This document shows positions 1 through 8,371 of a DNA stretch of 64,000 nt, in pieces. Under the pieces are notes generated by a model. The model had not been told where the DNA came from. It worked only from the letters and a program-made list of their open reading frames with translations, and did no database searches. This DNA is from SZUA-430 sp965227535 (lineage in GTDB: Bacteria; Pseudomonadota; Alphaproteobacteria; Micropepsales; Micropepsaceae). A program made the translations under genes and the position numbers. Every line of letters starts with the position of its first letter. Positions within the stretch are counted from its first letter, which is position 1. The stretch spans positions 5,022,001-5,086,000 of the forward strand of contig OZ245761.1 of the NCBI GenBank assembly GCA_965227535.1. Direction: 5' to 3'.

Positions 1-1333
1 GCGGCGGCGGCGTTGGGGCAGCCGGCGGCGGTGGCGGAGGCGTCGGCGTGGATACCGGCGCAGACGGCGTCCGCGGTCCGCGCGGTACGGTATCGCCACG
101 CGGTGCAGGGGTATCGCCAACCGTGCCGGTGTCGCCACGTGGCCCAGTCTCACCGCGCGGTCCGGGATTGCCCGACGGTGGCAGCGGCCCCGTATTCGTC
201 GGTGCACATTTCAATTCGCCGTCGTCGTTGACGATGCCGGCGCGATTACACGAGCGCGCGTCGATCGTGGTCACGCGCCAGTCGCCGCGCCGCGAACGGC
301 ACTGACCGGACAACTGACCCCGGCTGATGCTCATGTTGCGGCAGGTTTCCTGATACGACCCTTCCGGCAGCCGATCGTTTTGCGGCGGGAACGGCCCCGT
401 GTTACCGGGCGGCGGAGACGGAGGCGGGAGCGGACCGGTGTTGCCGGGCGGCGGAGGTGGCGGCGGAAACGGGCCGGGATTGCCGTTGCCGCGATCGTCA
501 CGATCTCCGCGGTCGCCCCGATCATCACGGTTGTCGCGATCGCCACGCGGCCCGCGCGGGCCGCGGTCTTCGCGGTCGCGATCCCAACGGTCGTCGTCTT
601 CGTCGTAATAGTTGCCGCCGCCGCGACGCCCGCGGCAGGTCAACTCACCGTCGCTGACCCCGATATCGTCACCTCGATCGCAGCTGCGCAGATCGAGATC
701 CGTCTCGGTCCAACGATTGCGCCGGTCGCGGCACTCCGCCGAGATGTAACGGCCGTCGAATTCGATGCCGCGGCAATACTGCAGATAGCTTCCCTGTGGC
801 AGCTCATAACGATCGCGCACGCGGCGCACCGACGAAATGCGGTCGCCAAGGCGATAGACGTTCAAGTCCGGCGTATCGCGGCGCAAAATCTGACAGCGGC
901 CGCGATAATCGGACCGATCGCAAACTTCCCACGTGCCGCGGCGCACGCGGACGGACGAAGCAATATCGTTGAAGAAGCGCGGCAGCGCGGCGGTGTTGTT
1001 GTTCACCGGAAATTGCCGCCCGCGATAATTCGAGTGTTCGAACAGCAGCAGATCGCCCGGCTTCTCGCGGCACGCCAACCGGCCCGAGACGTTGGCGATA
1101 TCACCGAGGCAGTTGCGATACCCTTCCAAACGCGCGGGAATGAGACGTCCTTCGCGAGTGCGGCAACGCGCCGTCAACACGCGCGGCGTGGCCCGAACGC
1201 TGCTGCACGTGCTCAGATACGAACCCGACGGCGCAGGCGCAGCCTGAGACGGCGCGGCGCCGACAAAAGTGACAAGCGCAACAAGCGCAGCGAGCGTCGG
1301 CACGCGCAAAAGGCGGGCGAGGGCTGGAATCAC
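1..1333 (-). CDS. Secreted multi-domain protein: three CVNH domains plus a beta/gamma-crystallin domain (C-terminus beyond window)
   Basis: I translated this by hand from a GTG at 1333 (a GAGGA ribosome-binding stretch lies about 7 bases upstream); the frame stays open to the window edge. About 444 residues are visible. Residues 1-32 form a signal peptide. CVNH (cyanovirin-N homology) repeats sit at about 36-88, 179-233 and 323-376, each beginning with a GSY..-C motif and ending in a (E/R)L-(T/A/K)C strand with paired cysteines. A beta/gamma-crystallin-type domain lies at about 94-172 (EHSNYRGRQF, then SDYRGRCQIL). An Asp/Arg-rich stretch (240-285), Pro-rich linkers and collagen-like GPR/GET/GDT triplets (390-415) connect and follow them. 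CVNH domains bind glycans and beta/gamma-crystallins bind calcium, so an extracellular glycan-binding or matrix role is inferred. Long plus-strand ORFs opposite are composition shadows. Confidence 0.8.
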   Translation of the reverse strand, partial: MIPALARLLRVPTLAALVALVTFVGAAPSQAAPAPSGSYLSTCSSVRATPRVLTARCRTREGRLIPARLEGYRNCLGDIANVSGRLACREKPGDLLLFEHSNYRGRQFPVNNNTAALPRFFNDIASSVRVRRGTWEVCDRSDYRGRCQILRRDTPDLNVYRLGDRISSVRRVRDRYELPQGSYLQYCRGIEFDGRYISAECRDRRNRWTETDLDLRSCDRGDDIGVSDGELTCRGRRGGGNYYDEDDDRWDRDREDRGPRGPRGDRDNRDDRGDRGDRDDRGNGNPGPFPPPPPPPGNTGPLPPPSPPPGNTGPFPPQNDRLPEGSYQETCRNMSISRGQLSGQCRSRRGDWRVTTIDARSCNRAGIVNDDGELKCAPTNTGPLPPSGNPGPRGETGPRGDTGTVGDTPAPRGDTVPRGPRTPSAPVSTPTPPPPPPAAPTPPP

Positions 1334-1490
1334 AGGAGTGTCCTCATGGTGGTGACGGGCCGCGCCGAAGCGCTGCTCAGCCTGATTGTAACGCAATCAG
1401 TACAATTAAGTTGCTTGTACGCCAAATTCTCCGCGATCAACAGGCCGAGATGGCGCGCGCCGGACAGAAGAGAACTGTTGGAGAACGCGC

Positions 1491-2168
1491 TCAGCGAAAA
1501 CCCATCGCCAGCACGTACATCTCGGCGGAGTCCGAACGGCTCGCCGGCGGCTTTACATGAACGACTTTCGTGAAGCGTTTCTTCAACGTCTCCAGCAGCA
1601 AACGCTCCGTCCCGCCGCGCAGCACCTTGCACACGAACGTGCCGCCCGGCTTCAACACCTCGATCGCAAACTCGAGCGCCGTCTCGCACAGCGCCATGAC
1701 GCGCAAGTGATCCGTCTCGCGATGCCCGGTCGCGGGTGAGGCCATATCCGACAGCACCGTGTCGACCGGCCCCTTGAGCGCGCGCTTGATCTCGGCCGGC
1801 GCATGCGCCGCCATGAAGTCGAGATGCATCAACACCGAACCGGGGATTGGATCCATCTCCTGAATGTCGACGCCGATGGCGCGGCCTTCGCCCAGCCGCT
1901 CGACCAGCACCTGCGTCCACCCGCCCGGCGCGGCGCCGAGATCGACCGCACTCTGTCCCCGTTTCAGAAACCGGTGCTTATCGTCCATCTCTTTCAGCTT
2001 GTACGCCGCGCGCGAGCGATAGCCCTCGCTCTTGGCCGCGCGCACGTAAGGGTCGTTGATCTGCCGCTCCAGCCACAACTGCGACGACTTCGTGCGCAGT
2101 TTCGCCGTCTTCAGCCGTATCTTCAGCGCGCGCGCCCCGCCGCCCGGTTTCTTGACCCCACCCGTCAT
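1491..2168 (-). CDS. rlmE: 23S rRNA 2'-O-ribose methyltransferase (RlmE/FtsJ)
   Basis: A 226-residue RlmE/FtsJ family enzyme, which methylates U2552 of 23S rRNA using SAM during late 50S assembly. The SAM-binding motif VDLGAAPGGW is clear. The K-D-K-E catalytic set is present as the K of RAAYKL, the D of LSDMASP, the K of VCKVLRGG and the E of SAEMYVL. The N-terminal 30 residues are a basic tail usual in alphaproteobacterial members. The ATG at 2168 is chosen because it overlaps the stop of ppx by 4 bp (ATGA), indicating coupled translation; a longer in-frame ORF upstream runs through ppx and is not believed. Second gene of a ppx-rlmE operon. Confidence 0.95.
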   Translation of the reverse strand: MTGGVKKPGGGARALKIRLKTAKLRTKSSQLWLERQINDPYVRAAKSEGYRSRAAYKLKEMDDKHRFLKRGQSAVDLGAAPGGWTQVLVERLGEGRAIGVDIQEMDPIPGSVLMHLDFMAAHAPAEIKRALKGPVDTVLSDMASPATGHRETDHLRVMALCETALEFAIEVLKPGGTFVCKVLRGGTERLLLETLKKRFTKVVHVKPPASRSDSAEMYVLAMGFR

Positions 2169-3358
2169 GTCGAAGCTCCACCCGGCTTGAAGCGGCCGCG
2201 CTTGCGCCGCCGCCCGCCGCGCCGCTTGCGCCGCCGCTTCGGCCCGCGATCCTCGGCGCCTTCCATCAGAGCCAGCAACATACCCTCGCGCAAACCGCGA
2301 TCGGCGACGCGCAATCGCGGCGGCATCCAAACCGAAAAAATCGACTCAAAGATCGCAAGCCCCGGGATCACAAGCTCGGCCCGCTCAGGCCCAACGCATG
2401 GGTGACCCGCGCGCGCTTCGCGGTTCATGCCTTTCAGGTCTGCAATGACTCGCAAAATCTCATCCCGCTTCAACCAAGTGCCATCGACCTTCGAACGCTC
2501 ATAGCGATCAAGGCACAGATGAATACCGGCGATCGTGGTAACGGTTCCAGATGTACCCAGCATATGAAACGTGCCGGCCGGATGAACGCCCGGCGGTGGC
2601 AGCCCCTGGATATCAGCGAGCCGCCGTCGCACCTCCGCCGTCATAGCATCATAAGTGCCGGGATCGTCGAGCTTGCCCAGAAACATCTCTGCCAGCGACA
2701 CGACGCCAAGCGGCATCGACCCCCAGCGCAAGATCCGCGGCACGCGCCCTTGTTCGCGCAGATCGAGCCAGATCAACTCTGTCGACCCGCCGCCGATGTC
2801 GAACACCAGCGCACCCTTGTCGTTGCGGTCGAGCAGGGGAGTCACACCCCGCGCCGCCAGCCGCGCCTCTTCCGCGGGCGGAATGATGTCGAAGTGCAAA
2901 CCCGTTTCAGCCGCGACGCGCTTGATGAACGCCGGTCCGTTCGAAGCCGTGCGGCACGCCTGCGTGGCGATCGCGCGCGCGCTTGTCACGCCGCGCTTCC
3001 GCATCTTCGTCGCGCAAATCCGGATGGCCTCTATCGCGCGGCCCATCGCCGCCTCCGACAGTTCGCCGGTCAGCGACAAACCTTCGCCCAGCCGCACCGT
3101 GCGCGAGAAGGAGTCCAAAACGCGGAAGCTGCCCTGATCGGGCTTCGCGATCAGAAGCCGGCAGTTGTTCGTGCCAAGATCGAGCGCAGCGTAGATATGC
3201 CCGGGCCGGCCGCCTTGCGGCGCACCACTATTGCCGTCGCGACCTTCGGGTGGCGTACCCTCGCGGTCGTCCTGCTGCGCCCCACGCGAACGTTGCGTCA
3301 CAGGGGCAATCCAAGTCTCGACCGGTGCGTCGCCAAGCCCAAGGGCCCGGCCGCACAC
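2165..3358 (-). CDS. ppx: Ppx/GppA family exopolyphosphatase / pppGpp phosphohydrolase
   Basis: A 397-residue protein of the ASKHA-fold Ppx/GppA family, which hydrolyses polyphosphate ends or pppGpp. The phosphate-1 loop is ALDLGTNNCRLL (about residues 58-69), followed by a FDIGGGSTEL second phosphate motif and a LGTSGTVTTIAGI adenosine-type motif. The first 50 residues are low-complexity and charged, and the C-terminus ends in an Arg/Lys/Gly-rich tail (RRRKRRGGRRRKR). Both are common in alphaproteobacterial homologues. The start is a GTG at 3358 and is uncertain, because there is no better start before the conserved core. It is translationally coupled to rlmE. Whether the substrate is polyP or pppGpp cannot be read from the sequence. 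Confidence 0.9.
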   Translation of the reverse strand: MCGRALGLGDAPVETWIAPVTQRSRGAQQDDREGTPPEGRDGNSGAPQGGRPGHIYAALDLGTNNCRLLIAKPDQGSFRVLDSFSRTVRLGEGLSLTGELSEAAMGRAIEAIRICATKMRKRGVTSARAIATQACRTASNGPAFIKRVAAETGLHFDIIPPAEEARLAARGVTPLLDRNDKGALVFDIGGGSTELIWLDLREQGRVPRILRWGSMPLGVVSLAEMFLGKLDDPGTYDAMTAEVRRRLADIQGLPPPGVHPAGTFHMLGTSGTVTTIAGIHLCLDRYERSKVDGTWLKRDEILRVIADLKGMNREARAGHPCVGPERAELVIPGLAIFESIFSVWMPPRLRVADRGLREGMLLALMEGAEDRGPKRRRKRRGGRRRKRGRFKPGGAST

Positions 3359-3458
3359 GGTTCATGTTTCAGTTGGATGACAGTCTAGGGGCGCAAGAAC
3401 CCCGACCGCAAGCGGATACCAAAAACCTGGGTTATCCGCTGACGCCAGAGTTAAATGG

Positions 3459-4022
3459 TCAACGCGTAAACGCGCGCCCTTTCACAAGCTGTCCCTCAGG
3501 CCCAAGGCGCCCCGGATAGCACCGGCTGAACGCGCCGCACTTCGTGTAGTACATCGCCACACGGCTGCCGCGCCGTTCGAGGTAGTAGCAAACCTCGACG
3601 CCCCAGCCGACTTTCCCGATCGTTTGGCAAACGTCGCCGTCGTCGTCGACGCGCCAGTTGCCGGTTTCGACGTAGTCCAGTTCTTCCATTGCCGCATGCG
3701 GCACCCGTGCGCCGATCTTGCGGAAGTGCGCTTCGACCTTGCCGTCGAAGCCGTAATAGACCTGCCACGGAAATTCGCTGCGCGACTCGATATCCGAGGG
3801 CGCCGATCCGTCAGCGAACCCTTCAGTGCCGATCAGCGTGTGCCCGGCCAGCCAATCGCGAACGTTGCCGCGTTGCCCGACGACGACCACGCGCTCACGC
3901 GGCCAGTCGGCGCGCGATTGCGGATTATCCGGATTGCCCTGCGCCGGCGCGTCGCCGCTGCTGCCGATCACGAACGCCAACGCGCCGCACACCGCGACCG
4001 CAGCGATAACAAGTAGGCGCAT
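3459..4022 (-). CDS. Secreted hypothetical protein (possibly DUF995-like)
   Basis: A 187-residue protein with a clear N-terminal signal sequence (about residues 1-28, ending near APAQG), so it is probably periplasmic. The mature part has a DWLAGHTLIGT segment, an aromatic PWQVYYGFDG segment and an even set of cysteines (VCQTIG, VCYYLE, KCGAFSRCY) that may form disulfides. The layout, with a short beta-rich domain beginning at a (G)xTLxG motif, resembles small secreted alphaproteobacterial families such as DUF995, but I cannot assign one securely. It is monocistronic, about 100 bp downstream in the minus direction from nothing recognisable. Function unknown. Confidence 0.75.
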   Translation of the reverse strand: MRLLVIAAVAVCGALAFVIGSSGDAPAQGNPDNPQSRADWPRERVVVVGQRGNVRDWLAGHTLIGTEGFADGSAPSDIESRSEFPWQVYYGFDGKVEAHFRKIGARVPHAAMEELDYVETGNWRVDDDGDVCQTIGKVGWGVEVCYYLERRGSRVAMYYTKCGAFSRCYPGRLGPEGQLVKGRAFTR

Positions 4023-4084
4023 GCATTTCCTCCGTCGTCCGCACGTGTTCCCGCGCGGATCGCAATATTATCGGGGAAATTGGA

Positions 4085-4675
4085 TCAAATTTGCGGCCGG
4101 ATAGCAAAGCAGAATTGCGCGACCAGATGCCGGTGCTTCTCCGGCACCATGATCAAAACGTCGGCAATTGTCACAACATTGTAACCCGGCCGTTTGGCCA
4201 TTGCGGCAAAGATCTGATCCAGCGACGGCCATTTGCGATAATCGAACGGCGGCGGCGGCGGGGCCAGGAACGCCCGCGCATCGTCGACCAGAATGCAGTG
4301 GTCGTAAGGGGAGGCGAGCACCGTCTCCAACTCGTCGACCAGCGGACAGATATCGTGATCCGCGAAGTAACCCGCACCGGCATGCGCATCGAGCCAGAAC
4401 AGCGCCGGCCCCTTCAGCCCACCCACGATCTTCGGCAACTCACTGGCGGAATCGCCAAGCATGTATGTGACGTTCGCAGCCCCTGGATTGTTCGCCTTCG
4501 CCTGCCGCTGAAACTCCGGATTGAGTTCAACCGTCCAAACCCGCTCGAACGACCGGGACGCCCACCCGAGCGCACCACCGACATAGGTGCCCGTTTCGAC
4601 GAAATCGCGAATCCCCCCGGCGCGCGCCAACTCGCGCACAAGGTCGGCCAACGGTGACAGATGAATGGAGCCCAT
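4085..4675 (-). CDS. Class I SAM-dependent methyltransferase-like protein
   Basis: A 196-residue cytoplasmic protein with a Rossmann-like methyltransferase pattern. Motif I is degenerate (RDFVETGTYVGGAL, where canonical enzymes have a ExGxGxG loop), followed by the acidic strand end VWTVELNPEF. The post-motif region LFWLDAHAG and a Pro-rich APPPPPFDYRKWPSL loop follow. The pattern matches small Methyltransf_24-like or FkbM-adjacent proteins found near glycan genes, but no glycan genes are adjacent here. The substrate is unknown. The ATG at 4675 gives a full-length fold. It is divergent from guaB with a 177-bp intergenic region. Confidence 0.7.
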   Translation of the reverse strand: MGSIHLSPLADLVRELARAGGIRDFVETGTYVGGALGWASRSFERVWTVELNPEFQRQAKANNPGAANVTYMLGDSASELPKIVGGLKGPALFWLDAHAGAGYFADHDICPLVDELETVLASPYDHCILVDDARAFLAPPPPPFDYRKWPSLDQIFAAMAKRPGYNVVTIADVLIMVPEKHRHLVAQFCFAIRPQI

Positions 4676-4738
4676 GGACTTCTCGCTCGCTCGTTCCAGA
4701 TCAGGCAGATGCTCGCAAACCTCTACCCGCGCAGCGCA

Positions 4739-4781
4739 AACAAGGTAAAGCCTTGTTGGTCATTGTGCCGCGCTTTACATG
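4739..4781 (+). promoter_or_regulatory. Putative guaB promoter with overlapping inverted repeat
   Basis: TTGTTG at 4753-4758 and TACATG at 4776-4781 are separated by 17 bp and resemble a weak sigma-70 type promoter. A perfect 7-bp inverted repeat with a 5-base spacer (AACAAGG / CCTTGTT, 4739-4757) overlaps the -35 element, which is where a repressor would act. This is read by eye only; the -10 match is poor. Confidence 0.3.
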
Positions 4782-4852
4782 ATGCCCGCGAGGGGTTACA
4801 CGCTCCTCGCAACTCGATTCCCGAGTGATTTGTTGAAAAGAAAGGGATCGGC

Positions 4853-6316
4853 TTGCAGCTCCGCGAAGCTCTGACTTTTGACGACGTCCTGCTTGTGCCG
4901 GGCGCGTCCGACGTGTTGCCGGGTCAGGCCGACACACGCACCAAACTCACCAAAACGATCGAACTCGCCGTGCCGCTGATCTCGGCGGCCATGGACACGG
5001 TCACCGAAGCCCGCCTCGCCATCGCCATGGCGCAAAGCGGCGGCATGGGCGTCATCCACCGCAACATGACGCCGGAAGACCAGGCGAACCACGTGCGCCA
5101 GGTGAAGAAGTTCGAAAGCGGCATCGTCTTCGACCCGATCACGATCGCGCCCGACGCCACGCTCGCCGAAGCCCGAACGCTGCGCGAAGCCCATCGCATC
5201 TCCGGCATCCCGGTGGTCGAGCCCAAGTCCGGCAAACTCGTCGGCATCTTGACCAACCGCGACGTCCGCTTCGCCACCGACCTGCGCCAGCACGTGTCGC
5301 AGCTGATGACGAAGGAAAAGCTCATCACAGTCCGCCAATCGATCGGCATGGACGAAGCCAAGCGCCTGCTCCACCAACACCGCATCGAAAAGCTGCTGGT
5401 CGTCGACGACCAATACCGCTGCGTCGGCCTCATCACCGTGAAGGACATCGAGAAAGCCGAATCCCACCCGCACGCCGCCAAGGACGCCAAGGGCCGCCTG
5501 CGCGTCGGCGCGGCAACGACGGTCGGGACGGACGGCATGGCCCGCACCGAAGCCCTGATCGCAGCCGGCGTGGACGTTGTCGTGGTCGACACGGCGCACG
5601 GCCACAACGCCCGCGTCATCGAAGCCGTCGCGCGCATCAAGCGCATGTCGAACGAAACGCAAGTGATCGCCGGCAACGTCGCAACCGCCGCCGCCGCCAC
5701 CGCACTGATGGACGCCGGCGCCGACGCGATCAAGGTCGGCATCGGCCCAGGCTCCATCTGCACCACCCGCATGGTGGCCGGCGTCGGCGTGCCGCAGCTG
5801 ACGGCGATCATGGACGTCGTCTCCGCGACGCGCCCGCGCGGTGTCCCCGTGATTGCCGACGGCGGCATCAAATACTCCGGCGACTTCGCGAAAGCAGTAG
5901 CCGCCGGCGCCAACGTCGCGATGCTCGGCTCGCTCTTCGCCGGCACCGACGAAAGCCCCGGCGAGGTCTTCCTCTACCAAGGCCGCAGCTACAAATCCTA
6001 TCGCGGCATGGGCTCGCTCGGCGCGATGGCGCGCGGCTCGGCGGATCGCTATTTCCAAGCCGAAGTGAACGACACGCTGAAGCTCGTACCCGAAGGTGTC
6101 GAAGGCCAAGTCCCCTACAAAGGCCCGCTCTCCAGCGTCGTCCATCAACTCGCAGGCGGCCTGCGCGCATCGATGGGCTACACCGGCAGCCACACCATCG
6201 CCGACTTCCAGAAGAACGCGAGCTTCGTGCGCATCTCGGCGGCGGGCCTTCGCGAAAGCCATCCGCACTCGATCAGCGTCACACGCGAGTCGCCCAACTA
6301 CCCGATGTCCGGCTAG
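4853..6316 (+). CDS. guaB: Inosine-5'-monophosphate dehydrogenase
   Basis: A 487-residue IMP dehydrogenase, catalysing NAD-dependent IMP to XMP, the first step of GMP synthesis. The core begins LTFDDVLLVPG; a pair of CBS domains (about residues 95-205) interrupts the TIM barrel; the catalytic loop is GPGSICTTR with the active-site Cys; the MLGSLFAGTDE phosphate-binding segment and the YRGMGS flap follow. The start must be the TTG at 4853: an in-frame TGA lies only nine codons upstream (4826-4828), there is no ATG or GTG between, and an AAAGGGA ribosome-binding stretch precedes it. The stop overlaps the rsmB GTG by one base (TAGTG), so the two are likely cotranscribed. Confidence 0.97.
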   Translation: MQLREALTFDDVLLVPGASDVLPGQADTRTKLTKTIELAVPLISAAMDTVTEARLAIAMAQSGGMGVIHRNMTPEDQANHVRQVKKFESGIVFDPITIAPDATLAEARTLREAHRISGIPVVEPKSGKLVGILTNRDVRFATDLRQHVSQLMTKEKLITVRQSIGMDEAKRLLHQHRIEKLLVVDDQYRCVGLITVKDIEKAESHPHAAKDAKGRLRVGAATTVGTDGMARTEALIAAGVDVVVVDTAHGHNARVIEAVARIKRMSNETQVIAGNVATAAAATALMDAGADAIKVGIGPGSICTTRMVAGVGVPQLTAIMDVVSATRPRGVPVIADGGIKYSGDFAKAVAAGANVAMLGSLFAGTDESPGEVFLYQGRSYKSYRGMGSLGAMARGSADRYFQAEVNDTLKLVPEGVEGQVPYKGPLSSVVHQLAGGLRASMGYTGSHTIADFQKNASFVRISAAGLRESHPHSISVTRESPNYPMSG

Positions 6317-7527
6317 TGACCCCAGGCGCTCGTCTTGCCGCGGCGGCGGAAGTTCTCGCCGAAATCTTCGCGCGCAAGGCGGCCGCCGATCGCACGCTGT
6401 CGGGCTGGGGCAAAGCCCACCGCTTCGCCGGCTCGAAAGACCGCGCGGCCATAGCAGAGCGCGTCTACGCCTGCCTGCGCCGCCGCAACGAATGCGCCTT
6501 CGCGATGGACGACGAAAGCCCGCGCGCCCTCGTTATCGGATCGCTGGCCGTCGTCGACGCGCTCGACGTCGAACGCATCGAAGCTCTCGCGATCGATGGC
6601 ACGCATTCACTCGGCGCGCTGACATCGAACGAGCGCGAACGCCTCCAAACCGTGCGCCGCGCAACCGATCCGTGGGTTGCGCTGAATTATCCACGGTGGC
6701 TGCACGAAGACTTAGAGGCGACGTTCGGCGCGGACCTCGAACGCGAGATGGCAGCACTGAACACGCGCGCGCCGCTGGATCTGCGCGTCAACACGCTGAA
6801 AGCCGACCGCGCCGCCATCATCGAAGAACTAACAGCCGCGGGATTCCAGGCAACCGCGCGCGCTGTGCCGACGGCCATCCGCCTCGCCGACGAGAACGCC
6901 AAGATCACGGCGCAGCCGGCCTACACCGAAGGCCGCATCGAAATCCAAGACGAAGCCTCGCAGCGCGCCGTCCTGTTCGCCAACGCCAAACCCGGTGACA
7001 CAGTGATCGACCTCGCGGCCGGCGCCGGCGGAAAGTCGATCGCGCTCGCGGCGGCAATGCAGAACCAAGGCCACGTCATCGCCTGCGACATAGATCCCGG
7101 CCGCCTGCACCACATGGCCCCACGCATCATCCGCGCGGGCGCCACGATCGTCGACGTCCTCGGCGACCCCTACGGACCGGTTGTCACGACGGCGAAAGGC
7201 GAGGGCGCCGATCTCGTCTTCGTCGACGCGCCGTGCTCAGGCACGGGTACGTGGCGCCGCAATCCGGAATCGAAGTGGACACTCGACCGCGCACGGATGG
7301 CAACCTTCCGCGCCGCACAAACAAAACTGCTCGACCGCGCCGCCGAACTGACGAAGCCGGCCGGTCGCATCCTCTACGCCGTCTGCTCGGTGCTCCCCGC
7401 CGAAGGCCAAGCGCAAGTCAAAGCCTTCGTGGCCCGCCATCCAGCCTGGCGCGTCGCGCAAGTGATGACCTTGACCCCCGCGCGCGACGGCACGGACGGC
7501 TTCTACGCGGCAGTGCTGGAATCTTGA
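6316..7527 (+). CDS. rsmB: RsmB/NOP family 16S rRNA (cytosine-5) methyltransferase
   Basis: A 403-residue RNA m5C methyltransferase of the RsmB/NOL1-NOP2-Sun family. An N-terminal NusB-like helical region (about 1-140) precedes the catalytic domain. SAM binding is at VIDLAAGAGGKSI; motif IV carries the PCSG cysteine in VDAPCSGTGTW, and motif VI the catalytic Cys in LYAVCSVLP. The GTG start overlaps the guaB stop (TAGTG). The exact target cytosine is not deducible; RsmB in E. coli modifies C967. The product is cytoplasmic, acting on small-subunit rRNA. Confidence 0.92.
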   Translation: MTPGARLAAAAEVLAEIFARKAAADRTLSGWGKAHRFAGSKDRAAIAERVYACLRRRNECAFAMDDESPRALVIGSLAVVDALDVERIEALAIDGTHSLGALTSNERERLQTVRRATDPWVALNYPRWLHEDLEATFGADLEREMAALNTRAPLDLRVNTLKADRAAIIEELTAAGFQATARAVPTAIRLADENAKITAQPAYTEGRIEIQDEASQRAVLFANAKPGDTVIDLAAGAGGKSIALAAAMQNQGHVIACDIDPGRLHHMAPRIIRAGATIVDVLGDPYGPVVTTAKGEGADLVFVDAPCSGTGTWRRNPESKWTLDRARMATFRAAQTKLLDRAAELTKPAGRILYAVCSVLPAEGQAQVKAFVARHPAWRVAQVMTLTPARDGTDGFYAAVLES

Positions 7528-7541
7528 CGGGCCGCCGAAGG

Positions 7542-7688
7542 CCCTCATCCGTCGGGTCGCTGCGCGCCCCGCCACCTTCTCCCAGAGGGAGAAGGGCAAA
7601 ACCGAACAAGAGGCGCCGCGCCACAACATTGTAGTTGCGCTTCTCCCTCTGGGAGAAGCTGGCACGCCGCAGGCGTGACTGATGAGGG
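7542..7688 (+). repeat. Composite inverted repeat (REP-like) between rsmB and ccmE
   Basis: The 227-bp gap between rsmB and ccmE contains a nested palindrome. A 19-21 bp palindrome (7575-7595, CTTCTCCC/GGGAGAAG arms) is followed at 7640-7658 by its reverse complement. Outside them the arms CCCTCATC (7542-7549) and GATGAGGG (7681-7688) also pair. The whole unit can fold into one long imperfect hairpin. Such CTC-CCTC-rich palindromes are dispersed repeats in many alphaproteobacterial genomes. It may also end rsmB transcription. Confidence 0.7.
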
Positions 7689-7754
7689 ACGACGGTGCGC
7701 TAAGGTGGCAAAGCCCCCTTGCCGCGCGGACGCGTCGCCCTATAGTCCGCTCCC

Positions 7755-8201
7755 ATGACCCGTCGTCAGCGCCGCATCGCGTTTCTCACCGGAGCCTTGG
7801 GCGTCGCCACCGTGGCGATCGTCCTGCTCGTGACCGCGCTCGGCGATAACGTCCTCTATTTCTACTCGCCCAGCGAAGCGAAAGCGCGCGGCGTCCCCGT
7901 CGGGCGCTCGATCAATCTCGGAGGCTTGGTAGAGAAGGGCAGCGTCGAGCATCCCGGCGGACTAGAGACGCGCTTCAAGGTCACCGACGGCGACGCCACG
8001 GTCGCGGTGACCTACACGCGCGACCTGCCTGACCTATTCCGTGAGGGCCAAGGCGTTGTGGTCACCGGCGCGTTCCGGGATGACGGCGGCTTCGACGCCT
8101 CGAACGTTCTGGCCAAGCACGACGAAAATTACATGCCGCCAGAAGTCGCTCGCGCGCTGAAGGATAAAGGCGTATGGAAGGAAGGGGCTGAGAAGCCCTA
8201 G
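7755..8201 (+). CDS. ccmE: Cytochrome c maturation haem chaperone CcmE
   Basis: A 148-residue haem chaperone that carries haem covalently from CcmC to CcmF during c-type cytochrome maturation. It has a basic N-terminus, one TM anchor (about residues 8-30) and a periplasmic OB-fold beta-barrel. The haem-attachment site is the His in the family motif AKHDENYMPPE (His122, with Tyr126). Length and motif are standard. It stands alone: no other ccm genes are in the window, although in many relatives ccmE is followed by ccmF. Confidence 0.97.
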   Translation: MTRRQRRIAFLTGALGVATVAIVLLVTALGDNVLYFYSPSEAKARGVPVGRSINLGGLVEKGSVEHPGGLETRFKVTDGDATVAVTYTRDLPDLFREGQGVVVTGAFRDDGGFDASNVLAKHDENYMPPEVARALKDKGVWKEGAEKP

Positions 8202-8279
8202 AAACGCGCCGAAAATGGCCGTTTCCGACACGCGTTGACGATCACCGTGTTGTGACCCGGAGTTAATGTTCCGGACAGA

Positions 8280-8308
8280 TTTAAGACATGATCTCGCGCC
8301 TATATACT
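8280..8308 (+). promoter_or_regulatory. Putative degP promoter
   Basis: TTTAAG (8280-8285) and TATACT (8303-8308) are separated by exactly 17 bp. They lie 64 bp before the degP ATG. The -10 is good and the -35 is weak, which would suit activated expression. By-eye assignment. Confidence 0.4.
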
Positions 8309-8371
8309 ATCTTCAATCGGTCAGGGGTCCACGATGGGCGGCCCCCTAGTTCGTTCCCCAAGGAGAAGTCG

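Noticed and set aside
380..1573. 397-codon ORF on the plus strand across the first gene
   Set aside because: Arg/Ala-rich with no domain pattern; the minus strand in the same region reads as a signal peptide and repeated CVNH and crystallin motifs.
4796..6268. 490-codon ORF antisense to guaB
   Set aside because: A codon-bias shadow; guaB motifs are unmistakable on the other strand.
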